From positions 1 through 48,995 of the forward strand of contig JAGQGU010000044.1 of the NCBI GenBank assembly GCA_020432165.1: DNA of 48,995 bases, in the 5' to 3' direction. Positions 1-7,990 of the stretch are shown in pieces (the stretch's first letter is position 1; every line of letters starts with the position of its first letter). The notes below the pieces were generated by a model. It had not been told where the DNA came from, did no database searches, and was given only the letters and a program-made list of their open reading frames with translations. The DNA comes from Thermomicrobiales bacterium (GTDB lineage: Bacteria > Chloroflexota > Chloroflexia > Thermomicrobiales > UBA6265). A program made the translations under genes and the position numbers.

Positions 1-23
1 CACCTCAGAGTGCCAAACTTAAG
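1..23. repeat. Left copy of 23-bp terminal inverted repeat
   Basis: The first 23 bases are the exact reverse complement of the last 23 bases of the window (48973-48995); the match stops at base 24. The repeat contains GAGTGCCAA, which resembles the right half of a CIRCE (HrcA) operator, and lies one base from a hairpin at 25-58. Whether it is a genomic repeat, an insertion-sequence end or an assembly/linker boundary cannot be decided from the window. Confidence 0.9.
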
Positions 24-24
24 C

Positions 25-58
25 GCGATCACCAGACTTTGTGTCTGGTGATCGCTTT
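25..58. terminator. Hairpin terminator downstream of rlmB
   Basis: A perfect 13-bp stem (25-37 with 43-55) closes a TTTGT loop. It lies just past the rlmB stop codon on the minus strand. The T-runs on either side are short (TTT on the plus side, CTTAAGTTT on the minus side). It may end rlmB transcription, or that of a plus-strand gene outside the window. Confidence 0.6.
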
Positions 59-85
59 AGGCTGTCTTTGCTGCGGAGCGCATGG

Positions 86-1021
86 CTACGATTCGGTGAT
101 CTCTCGTCGGAGCAGGTCGTACAGCACAATCGAACCGGCTGTAGCAGCGTTCAGTGAATCCACAGCGCCACGCATCGGCAGACTAAGGATGACCTGACAG
201 CGCTTCCGCACAATGGGGCTGAGACCACTGCCCTCGGCACCGAGCACCAGTCCGACCGGGGTTGGCACATCGATCGTGAAGATATTGTTGCCCGTCTCGT
301 CCTCATCCAGTCCCACGATCCAGCGACCAGACTCCTCGATCTTGTCCAGCGCCCGTGCCAGATTCGGGGTCATCGCCACGCGCAAGTGCTCGACGGCACC
401 GGCGGAGGAGTTGACGACCGCGGGTGTCACACTGACGGATCGATCTTGCGGTAGCACGATACCGGCGACACCCACGGCATCGGCAGCACGCATGAGGGTA
501 CCGAAATTCTGGGGATCGTTGAGATGATCCATGATCAGAATGGTGCCAGGCTCCTCAATGATCTCTTCGAGCTCGGAGTAGAGGAACTCCCCAGCCTCAA
601 GCCCAACCCCCTGGTGATTACCACCACGGGTGAGATCGTCCAACAGCATGCGGGGGACACGTTCAAGCAAGGCCCCACGCTCCTTCGCCAGCTGGATCGT
701 TTCCTCAACGCGCTCATCTTCCTTCACACCATCGGCGATGAAGAGTCGCGTGAAGGTACGCCGGCCGGCACGTAATGACTCGCGGACGGCATTCCGACCG
801 TAGAGCAGATCGCCCCGGATCTGTATGCCCGGACTGCGCTTTCGCTGCGGGCGAGGCGCATCATCCGGGTTGCGGCGGGGACCGCGATCATTTGCGCCTT
901 GTGGTCGTTTGCCAGCCTGTTGCTCACGGCTATTGGCCGGGCGCGCAGTGCGGCCATGCGGCCCACTTGGCTGTCCTGGATTACGAGGACTTCCAGATCG
1001 TCCCTTGGCGGGTGTCTTCAA
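86..1021 (-). CDS. rlmB: 23S rRNA 2'-O-ribose methyltransferase, RlmB/TrmH (SpoU) family
   Basis: The 311-residue protein has a basic, Pro/Arg/Gly-rich disordered extension (about residues 1-65). A SpoU substrate-binding domain follows (from LLYGRNAVRESL), then the SPOUT methyltransferase domain. Family motifs are present: DHLNDPQNFGTLMRAADAVG (motif 1), LVLGAEGSGLS (motif 2) and SLPMRGAVDSLNAATAGSI (motif 3, the knot and SAM site). In E. coli RlmB methylates G2251 in the peptidyl-transferase P loop; the exact target here is inferred. The ATG at 1021 overlaps the end of cysS by 41 nt on the same strand, so the two are probably cotranscribed. No ATG lies nearer the conserved domain, but a GTG or TTG start inside the low-complexity region cannot be excluded. 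Confidence 0.9.
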   Translation of the reverse strand: MKTPAKGRSGSPRNPGQPSGPHGRTARPANSREQQAGKRPQGANDRGPRRNPDDAPRPQRKRSPGIQIRGDLLYGRNAVRESLRAGRRTFTRLFIADGVKEDERVEETIQLAKERGALLERVPRMLLDDLTRGGNHQGVGLEAGEFLYSELEEIIEEPGTILIMDHLNDPQNFGTLMRAADAVGVAGIVLPQDRSVSVTPAVVNSSAGAVEHLRVAMTPNLARALDKIEESGRWIVGLDEDETGNNIFTIDVPTPVGLVLGAEGSGLSPIVRKRCQVILSLPMRGAVDSLNAATAGSIVLYDLLRREITES

Positions 1022-2384
1022 TGGTTACTCCCAGTTCGGCGAGATTGTCTCGCACCTTGTCGGCCAGATCGAACTGGCGGGCAGCGCGCAAATCGTTGCG
1101 CAGTGATATCAATAGATCGATAAACGGGGCGGCATCGTTGAGTGCCTCACCCTGTGGTGTAGAGAGGTCCAGACCCAGTATTTCGGTGAGTTCGATCAGC
1201 TTCCAACGGGCGGTCTCTACTGACGCGTTGAAGGAGTCCTGACCGCGATTGCGATTAATCACACGGGCGAGCTCGAAGAGCGACGCCACCGCGACCGGTG
1301 TATCGAAATCGTTGCGCATAGCCGCATGGAAGGCGGCTTCGGTCGTCTCCACAAGAGCATCCAATTCGGAATCACGATCAGCCGTCGGTGACACCGGCAG
1401 CGGTGAGGCTGCCGCGCGCAATCGGTCGAGACCATTCTGCGCTGCTTCAAGGCCTTCTTCGGTCCATGTCAGTGGCATGCGATAGTGCGATCCGAGGACC
1501 TGCAGACGGAAGGCCATCGCCTTGCCGTTCTCAACGATCTCCTTCAGGCGAACGATATTGCCGAGCGACTTGCTCATCTTCTCGCCACCCAGCTGGAGCA
1601 AACCATTGTGCATCCAGTAGCGGGCGAAGTAGGGATGACCGAAAAATGCCTCGCTCTGCGCGATCTCATTTTCGTGGTGCGGGAAGATGAGATCGGCCCC
1701 CCCACCATGAATATCGATCTGTTCGCCAAGATGATGCGCGCACATAGCGGAGCACTCGATATGCCAGCCGGGGCGACCATCGCTCCATGGGCTTGCCCAG
1801 GTTGGTTCGCCCGGCTTTGCGGCCTTCCACAGTGCGAAGTCCAGGGGATCGTCCTTGTGTTCTCCGACAGCGATGCGGGCACCGCTGAGCAAATCCTGAA
1901 TATCACGGTGGCTTAGTTTGCCGTACTCATCGAAACTGCGCACTTTATAGTAGACATCGCCATTGGCCGCATAGGCGTGACCGTTATCAATGAGACCCTG
2001 AATCATCGCGATGATCTGCGGAATCTCTTGGGTTGCCCGTGGATTGATCGTTGCCTTCAGGATATTGAAGGCGCTCATCTCATCATCCCAGGTATCGATC
2101 ATGCTTTGGGTAAGTTCATTAGGATCGATACCGAGCTCGGCAGCGCGATTGATGATCTTGTCATCGATATCGGTGAAATTCTGGGCGTAAGTCACCTCAT
2201 AGCCAGCGTACTGGAGGTACCGGCGGATGGCATCGAAGGCGATGCTGCTCATGCCGTGGCCGATGTGCGCATGGTCGTACACGGTGACACCGCACACGTA
2301 CATACGCACCTTGCCGGGTTCGATCGTCTCGAACGGCTCAACCTGACGGCTCATGGTGTTGTAGATAGAAAGTTGCTCAGACAT
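981..2384 (-). CDS. cysS: Cysteinyl-tRNA synthetase
   Basis: This class I aminoacyl-tRNA synthetase (467 aa, normal for the family) charges tRNA-Cys in the cytosol. It opens with the Zn-ligand Cys of [10 protein letters not shown], followed by the HIGH-type motif HAHIGHG. Further in are the zinc/binding segment WHIECSAM and [11 protein letters not shown], and the KMSKS loop [15 protein letters not shown]-type helical anticodon-binding region ends the protein. The open frame extends to a TTG at 2399, but the ATG at 2384 is preferred: GAGGA lies 8 nt upstream and the protein then begins MSEQLSIYN, as usual for CysRS. It is followed by overlapping rlmB, a cysS-rlmB order common in bacteria. Confidence 0.97.
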   Translation of the reverse strand: MSEQLSIYNTMSRQVEPFETIEPGKVRMYVCGVTVYDHAHIGHGMSSIAFDAIRRYLQYAGYEVTYAQNFTDIDDKIINRAAELGIDPNELTQSMIDTWDDEMSAFNILKATINPRATQEIPQIIAMIQGLIDNGHAYAANGDVYYKVRSFDEYGKLSHRDIQDLLSGARIAVGEHKDDPLDFALWKAAKPGEPTWASPWSDGRPGWHIECSAMCAHHLGEQIDIHGGGADLIFPHHENEIAQSEAFFGHPYFARYWMHNGLLQLGGEKMSKSLGNIVRLKEIVENGKAMAFRLQVLGSHYRMPLTWTEEGLEAAQNGLDRLRAAASPLPVSPTADRDSELDALVETTEAAFHAAMRNDFDTPVAVASLFELARVINRNRGQDSFNASVETARWKLIELTEILGLDLSTPQGEALNDAAPFIDLLISLRNDLRAARQFDLADKVRDNLAELGVTIEDTRQGTIWKSS

Positions 2385-2535
2385 GGGTATGGTCCTCAAT
2401 CAGGGCGAAAAGACATCGAGGCATGGGGGTACACCGAATCAGCCGATGTACCCCACCATACAGGCGCAGTTGCAGGCACGGCAAAGCAATCCGTATGCGT
2501 TCTTCTGGATTGTGCTCGTGCTCAGAATCATAGAT

Positions 2536-2847
2536 TTACTCAGTCTTGGCGGCGGTGGCCGCAGGCGTTTTTGTGTCGGTGGACTCAGTCGATTTCGTCG
2601 CGGCCGGTTTGGACTCCGCAGGCTCGGACTTCTTCGAGACATCCTTCACACCGCCCACCGGATCGGAGGTCGGGCGCGAATCGGTGATGTACCAACCTGA
2701 ACCCTTGAACACAACCGGAGATGCGTGGATAACCCGACGCACCGGCTTGCCGCATACCTCGCAGGCGGTTATTGGATCGTCTGCAAAGCTCTGCCGCACC
2801 TCAAACTCATGCTCACATTCGGTTCCACGATACTGATAGAGGGGCAT
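2536..2847 (-). CDS. FmdB-family small zinc-ribbon protein with an incomplete zinc site
   Basis: The 103-residue protein starts MPLYQYRGTECEHEFE, the FmdB-family opening, at an ATG with AGGAG 10 nt upstream. In the family the first ligand pair is YRCxxC; here the first Cys is Gly (YRGTEC), while the second pair CEVCGKPVRR is intact. The zinc ribbon therefore has three visible Cys ligands. After GSGWYITD the protein ends in a 45-residue Lys/Ala/Glu/Thr-rich, probably disordered tail. FmdB proteins are named as putative regulators of an amidase, but their role is unsettled, so no function is assigned. It lies between polA and cysS on the same strand. Confidence 0.8.
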   Translation of the reverse strand: MPLYQYRGTECEHEFEVRQSFADDPITACEVCGKPVRRVIHASPVVFKGSGWYITDSRPTSDPVGGVKDVSKKSEPAESKPAATKSTESTDTKTPAATAAKTE

Positions 2848-2930
2848 GAAGCCTGAACTCCTGTGAAATGTAAGACCCACACAACGAACCAGCCCTGAAT
2901 TGCTGGCTGAATAAGTGTATCAGGACGTGT

Positions 2931-5690
2931 CTAGGCCAATTCGAAGGGTGTCATGTCCTCCCAATTCGAGCCGGTTTTCATCTCGGTCACAACCGGGACA
3001 TCCAGTACCATCGCGTTCTCCATGGTGTCGCGGACGATGGGAGCAATCTCCTCAATCCGTGTTTCATCCAGCTCCAGCACCAGTTCATCGTGCACCTGCA
3101 GGAGCATGTTGACGGCGAGGTCGCGCTCCCGAAGCTGATCCTCCAGATCGATCATCGCGATCTTGATGATATCGGCCTGGGTACCCTGGATCGGCATGTT
3201 CATTGCCATTCGAACCGCACCCTGACGGCGCATACCATTGCTGCTGTTCAGATCGGGTAGATAGCGGCGGCGACCACGCAGTGTTTGGACATAGCCATGT
3301 TTCTTGCCGAACTCGATCTGGGTATCGAAGAACTCGCGCACCTTCGGCAGTCGCTCCCAGTAACGATCAATGAACAATTGCGCTTCGGCGCGCGGCATAC
3401 CGGTATCACGACTCAATCCGTATGCCTGCATACCGTACAAAATGCCGAAATTCACCGTCTTGGCGATACGACGCATATCGCTCGTTACCTCGTCGGTTGG
3501 CACATCGTTCACGAGTGCAGCCGTGGCGCGGTGGATATCCTCGCCATGGCGGAAGGCATTCACCAGCACCGGATCGCCACTCATGTGAGCAAGAATGCGC
3601 AACTCCATCTGCGAGTAGTCGGCGCTCAGGAGAATCGCGTTGTCCACGATCCTCGATTCCGGTCGGCGATCGGCAATGAAGGCGCGACGAATGCGCCGAC
3701 CAAGTTCGGTGCGAATCGGGATGTTCTGCAGATTCGGATTGATGCTCGCAAGGCGACCCGTGGCCGCAACGGTCTGGTTATACGTCGTATGCACACGACC
3801 ATCGTGCGGGTTTACGAACGATGGCAAGGCATCGGCATAGGTGGATTTCAGCTTGGCCAGGGCACGATGCTCCAGAATCAACGGCACGATCTCGTGCTCG
3901 TTCCTGATGCTCTCCAGTACGTCGGAATCCACGGAGTAGCCGGTCTTGGTCTTCTTGCCAGCTGGCAGTTTGAGTTCGTCGAAGAGGAGGGTGCCGATTT
4001 GCTTGTTGCTGGCAATACTGATCGGCCGACCAGCGAGGGTATCGACCTCGCTATCAATCTCCAGAATGCGCTTGCCCATCTCCTGTGAAAAGGTCTTGAG
4101 TTCCTCTGGATTGATGGCAATACCCCTGCGTTCCATGCGCATGAGTACACCAACCAGCGGAAGCTCGATACCGCTCAGAAGGTCCATCTGTTCCCGTGCT
4201 TCCAGATCACTGCGAAGCGGTTCAACCAGGCCGAATGTGCATTCGACATCCGCCATGGCGTAGGGGGCAGCCAGTTCTATCGCCACGGTATCCATGGTCT
4301 GCTGGTTCTTGCCAGTGCCGATAAGCTCGTCAATCTCTGTTTGACGAATACCGAGACGATTGAACGAGAGATCCTTGAGTCGCAATGAATGCTCGCCGAG
4401 GAGGTAGGCACCGATCATCGTATCGAAGTTGATTGGACGATCACCGAATCCGTGCCGGTACATCACATGCAGATCGTATTTGCCATGATGGGTGTAGAGC
4501 TTCAGGTTATCCGCAAGCAACACGGGATCAAGTCTCTCTCGCACCAGATCCAGGCTGAGCTGCGTACCAGAGTTGTGTCCGACGGGAACGTACCAGCTTT
4601 CGTGATTGCTCACGGCAATCGCGATGCCAACCAGATTAGCCATGAGCGGATCGACCGATGTGGTCTCGACATCCAGCGCGATCTCGCCCACCTCCTGAAT
4701 CCGGGCGAGCATAGTATCCAGTTGCTCTTCAGTAGAAACAACTGTCTGGATGCTTTCCGGCTTCTCGATTACCGGTGTGGGTTCAGCAGAATGGGCGCCA
4801 CCTCGAGTGCATGGAGGTAGTTTGTCCACCAGACCACGGAACTCCAGCACGCGGAAGAGGTCGACTGCGGCATCGTGATCGTAGTCACCGAGTTCGGCTT
4901 CACTGAGATCGAGGGAGATATCGACATTCCGCACGATGGTAGCGAGATGCTTGCTCTCCAGCGCCTGTTCCAGTGTTCCTTCCAGCGCGTTACGGGCGCG
5001 AGTGGGTGTCACTTCATCCTTGTGCGCAAAAATCTCCGCGATTGGTCCAAACTCCATGATGAGCTTCTTGGCTGTTTTGTCACCGATGCCAGGCACACCG
5101 GGGATATTGTCCGAGGTATCGCCGACCAGCGCCTTGTAGTCGGGCACATACTCGGGGCCAAATCCATAGCGTTCGATGACCTCCGGTACACCGAACTCGC
5201 GCAACTCACCAAACCGGCGGGCACCGGGCAGGACGATCGTGACCTTGGGTGCTGCCAGCTGGAGAAGATCGGAATCACCGGTGATGACGAAGACATCGTG
5301 ACCCTGCGCGGCGAGTTCGCCGCTAAGGGTGCCGATGATGTCATCCGCCTCGAAGTTGTCCTGCATCTTCACCGGGATATTGAGAACGGCGATGAGTTCG
5401 CGCACACGCTCCAGTTGCTCACGCAAATCCTCTGGCATGCTTGCACGGGTGCCCTTGTACTCGGGATAAAGATCGTGGCGGAAGGTTTTGCCGGTCTCTA
5501 AAGCAATCACGACGTACTCTGGTTTGCGTCTGTTGATCACATCTAGCAGCATCGTCGCGAAACCATAGACGGCGTTTGTTTGCTCGCCGCTGGCGGTGCT
5601 GAGGGTGGTAGGAATAGCGAAATAGGCGCGGAAGATGAGTCCGAATCCGTCAACGAGTACAACCGAACCCGGCGATGTAGTGGCTGGCAT
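2931..5690 (-). CDS. polA: DNA polymerase I
   Basis: The full-length 919-aa enzyme fills gaps in repair and removes Okazaki primers. Residues 1-290 form the 5' nuclease (VDGFGLIFRAYFA, DNFEADDIIG, VITGDSDLLQL, GDTSDNIPGVPGIGDKTA). From about 330 to 500 is a 3'-5' exonuclease that looks active: ALDVETT retains Asp and Glu, KYDLHVMY follows, and YAMADVE carries the ExoIII Tyr-xxx-Asp. The polymerase domain has motif A (LLSADYSQMELRILAHMSGD), motif B (RRIAKTVNFGILYGMQAYG) and motif C (LLQVHDELVLEL). The ATG at 5690 has GGAGGAG 3-4 nt upstream. The gene diverges from the MoxR operon, and the shared 110-bp region holds candidate back-to-back -10 boxes and a LexA-like site. Confidence 0.98.
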   Translation of the reverse strand: MPATTSPGSVVLVDGFGLIFRAYFAIPTTLSTASGEQTNAVYGFATMLLDVINRRKPEYVVIALETGKTFRHDLYPEYKGTRASMPEDLREQLERVRELIAVLNIPVKMQDNFEADDIIGTLSGELAAQGHDVFVITGDSDLLQLAAPKVTIVLPGARRFGELREFGVPEVIERYGFGPEYVPDYKALVGDTSDNIPGVPGIGDKTAKKLIMEFGPIAEIFAHKDEVTPTRARNALEGTLEQALESKHLATIVRNVDISLDLSEAELGDYDHDAAVDLFRVLEFRGLVDKLPPCTRGGAHSAEPTPVIEKPESIQTVVSTEEQLDTMLARIQEVGEIALDVETTSVDPLMANLVGIAIAVSNHESWYVPVGHNSGTQLSLDLVRERLDPVLLADNLKLYTHHGKYDLHVMYRHGFGDRPINFDTMIGAYLLGEHSLRLKDLSFNRLGIRQTEIDELIGTGKNQQTMDTVAIELAAPYAMADVECTFGLVEPLRSDLEAREQMDLLSGIELPLVGVLMRMERRGIAINPEELKTFSQEMGKRILEIDSEVDTLAGRPISIASNKQIGTLLFDELKLPAGKKTKTGYSVDSDVLESIRNEHEIVPLILEHRALAKLKSTYADALPSFVNPHDGRVHTTYNQTVAATGRLASINPNLQNIPIRTELGRRIRRAFIADRRPESRIVDNAILLSADYSQMELRILAHMSGDPVLVNAFRHGEDIHRATAALVNDVPTDEVTSDMRRIAKTVNFGILYGMQAYGLSRDTGMPRAEAQLFIDRYWERLPKVREFFDTQIEFGKKHGYVQTLRGRRRYLPDLNSSNGMRRQGAVRMAMNMPIQGTQADIIKIAMIDLEDQLRERDLAVNMLLQVHDELVLELDETRIEEIAPIVRDTMENAMVLDVPVVTEMKTGSNWEDMTPFELA

Positions 5691-5710
5691 GGTCTCCTCC
5701 GGGAGAAATC

Positions 5711-5724
5711 AGAACACGTGTACC
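5711..5724. promoter_or_regulatory. Candidate LexA (SOS) box in the polA leader
   Basis: The 14-mer AGAACACGTGTACC matches the Gram-positive LexA consensus CGAACRNRYGTTYC at 11 of 13 defined positions, with a GAACNNNNGTAC core. It lies 20-34 bases before the polA ATG, between the candidate -10 box and the gene. No lexA gene is in the window, so the binding protein is inferred. Confidence 0.35.
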
Positions 5725-5733
5725 AATGCTGCA

Positions 5734-5759
5734 AGTATAGGCTTAAGGACGGCTATACT
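5734..5759. promoter_or_regulatory. Candidate divergent promoter, polA / MoxR operon
   Basis: Two TATACT boxes face opposite ways as arms of an inverted repeat (AGTATAG at 5734-5740, CTATACT at 5753-5759). For polA, a weak -35 (TTCAGT) lies 17 bp upstream of its -10 (5734-5739). The plus-strand -10 (5754-5759) has no good -35. They fall in the only gap between two divergent genes. Confidence 0.4.
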
Positions 5760-5800
5760 GAACCGAAACGTCTTTGATCACCCGGAGCTGCCGAATATCC

Positions 5801-6766
5801 ATGGATCCATCCTTCATTCGTTCATTGGTGCAAACCACAGCAGATAACGTGGAGAACGTGATTATCGGCAAGCGGCTGGAGGTAGAGCTGGTGATGACCG
5901 CGCTTCTCTGCCGTGGTCATGTTCTTATCGAGGATGTGCCAGGCGTTGGCAAAACGGTGCTGACCAAGGCGATTGCACGCAGCATTGGTAGTTCATTCCG
6001 CCGCATTCAGTTCACACCTGATCTGCTCCCGGGAGATATCACGGGTGTGAATATCTTCAATCAGCAACGCGGTGCGTTCGAGTTTCGTCCCGGGCCGATC
6101 GTCAGTCAGATGGTTTTGGCAGACGAGATCAATCGCGCCACCCCCAAGACCCAATCCGCGCTGCTGGAAGCAATGGAAGAAGCCCAGATCACCATTGATG
6201 GTGCCACGCACTTGCTACCGCAACCTTTTCTGGTATTGGCCACCGAAAATCCCATCGATTATGAAGGGACATTCCCATTGCCGGAGGCACAACTCGACCG
6301 TTTCCTGATGCGCATCGGTCTCGGTTACCCGGGAAAACAGAATGAACTGGAGATGCTGGATCGCCAGCATCAGCGCCATCCGTTGGAGACGCTAAAGCAG
6401 GTTGCGAGCATCAATGATCTCAAGTCCGCGCAGGAGGCGGTGCGGCAGATTCATGTGGCGCCATCGATTCGAGAGTACATTGTCGCGATTGTGGAAGCCA
6501 CGCGGAATCATGATGAGGTCTTCCTCGGGGCAAGTCCGCGCGGAAGTATTGCGCTCTTCAATGCAACCCGTGCCTGGGCGGCGATTCGCGGTCGGAATTT
6601 TGTGTTGCCGGATGACGTCAAGTTTTTGGCGACACCCACACTGGCACATCGCATCATCGTTTCCCCCTCCGCCCGTATGCATGGTTACGACAGCCGCAAT
6701 GTGGTTGCCGATTTGCTCCGGCAGCTTCCGGTTCCGCAAACCTCAACCTCGCCCGCCGCGGTGTAG
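5801..6766 (+). CDS. MoxR-family AAA+ ATPase
   Basis: The 321-residue AAA+ protein belongs to the MoxR branch, which acts as a chaperone-like ATPase in assembly of protein complexes. Walker A is [14 protein letters not shown] (from about residue 46). The family segment [15 protein letters not shown], Walker [21 protein letters not shown] and sensor 1 [23 protein letters not shown]-type sequence follow. The C-terminal lid contains [10 protein letters not shown]. The frame is open to a TTG at 5774, but the ATG at 5801 fits the family start; only a distant GGAG precedes it. It is followed with no gap by the DUF58 gene and then a membrane transglutaminase, the classic three-gene MoxR module. Confidence 0.93.
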   Translation: MDPSFIRSLVQTTADNVENVIIGKRLEVELVMTALLCRGHVLIEDVPGVGKTVLTKAIARSIGSSFRRIQFTPDLLPGDITGVNIFNQQRGAFEFRPGPIVSQMVLADEINRATPKTQSALLEAMEEAQITIDGATHLLPQPFLVLATENPIDYEGTFPLPEAQLDRFLMRIGLGYPGKQNELEMLDRQHQRHPLETLKQVASINDLKSAQEAVRQIHVAPSIREYIVAIVEATRNHDEVFLGASPRGSIALFNATRAWAAIRGRNFVLPDDVKFLATPTLAHRIIVSPSARMHGYDSRNVVADLLRQLPVPQTSTSPAAV

Positions 6767-7981
6767 GTGGTGGGCTGGCAACGAACCATAGCCCTGATCG
6801 GGATGATGCTCGTTGCCGCGGTGATGTGGGATCTCCCGGTGCTGGATCGCATCATTGTGGCGTTGGTCGTTCTCTTCATCATTTGCTGGTACTGGAACAA
6901 GACCGCCCTGGCCGGACTCGGTATCGAACGCACGGTGCTCATGGATCGTGTCAACGTCGGCGATACGATGGTCGAGGAAATCACGGTCACCAATTTCTCG
7001 CGATTGCCCAAACTATGGGTGGAGTTGAGCGATCACAGTACGCTACCTGGCCACAACGCACATAGTGTCGTCAGTTTGCGCGGGCGCGGGCGATCCAGCT
7101 GGAACGTACAGACTGCAGCAGAGCGGCGGGGGAGATATCGCCTCGGACCGATTTTGGCCTCCGCCGGTGATCCGGTGGGGATGTTCACCAGCGACGTAAC
7201 GCTACCCGTTAGTCACGAGATTCTGGTCTTCCCCGCCCGGATCGATGTTTCCGGTATCAGTCTGCCCACGGCCCAGCTTTCTGGCGGACGGGTGGCCCCC
7301 CGCAACACATTGATGACGACGGCGAGTGTCAGTTCTGTCCGCGACTATGCACCGGGCGACCCTATGAACCGGATCGCCTGGAGTGCCACCGCCCGTCGTG
7401 GCCAGTTGATGGTGAAGGAGTTCGAACCGGATCCGACTGCTGATCTCTGGATATTGCTTGATCTCAATGATGATGGGCAATTCGATTTGCAACAGCGGCA
7501 GGACCTGCCCCCGGAATATCGCCACCTGAACACCACTGTCGAGTACATCATCTCCATTGGCGCGTCGTTGGCAAACGTTGCGTTAGCCCAGGGGAGAAGG
7601 GTGGGCGTGATTCTGAATCGAGAAGAGCCGATTCGATTGGAACCGGATAACTCCGAGCGTCAATCCTTTCGCATCGCCGAGACGTTGGCTGTAGTAACAA
7701 GCAGCGGTTCACGATCGCTCACAGAGAGTCTCGCCGCCGATGCGCGGAAGTTCTCCCGCACGAGCGGTCTGGTGGTGATTACTGCAGATCCTCGATCGGA
7801 TTGGGTCGCGGCTGGTGCAGCGCTTGTTGAGCGACTTGTGCCGGTCACCGCTGTCATCGTGGATGCTGGTGGCGATGGCCCGGACGATATCGATCCTTTG
7901 ATGACACGACTCGCGCGGGCGCGAGTTAATGTGCATCGCTATCCTACGATCACCGGCATGATCAAGCGAGAGAAACAGTAG
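6767..7981 (+). CDS. DUF58-domain membrane-anchored protein
   Basis: The 404-residue protein begins at one of two tandem GTG codons directly abutting the MoxR stop codon, so translation is coupled. Two hydrophobic segments near the N-terminus (about residues 5-20 and 24-42) are followed by a β-rich extracytoplasmic-type region. The DUF58 signature RDYAPGDPMNRIAWSATAR then KEFEPD lies near residues 195-225. The C-terminal half resembles a von Willebrand A-like fold. DUF58 proteins are consistently encoded next to MoxR and transglutaminase genes and are thought to be the client or partner of the ATPase; the biochemical role is not established. Confidence 0.9.
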   Translation: MVGWQRTIALIGMMLVAAVMWDLPVLDRIIVALVVLFIICWYWNKTALAGLGIERTVLMDRVNVGDTMVEEITVTNFSRLPKLWVELSDHSTLPGHNAHSVVSLRGRGRSSWNVQTAAERRGRYRLGPILASAGDPVGMFTSDVTLPVSHEILVFPARIDVSGISLPTAQLSGGRVAPRNTLMTTASVSSVRDYAPGDPMNRIAWSATARRGQLMVKEFEPDPTADLWILLDLNDDGQFDLQQRQDLPPEYRHLNTTVEYIISIGASLANVALAQGRRVGVILNREEPIRLEPDNSERQSFRIAETLAVVTSSGSRSLTESLAADARKFSRTSGLVVITADPRSDWVAAGAALVERLVPVTAVIVDAGGDGPDDIDPLMTRLARARVNVHRYPTITGMIKREKQ

Positions 7982-7990
7982 ACTTTTTGT

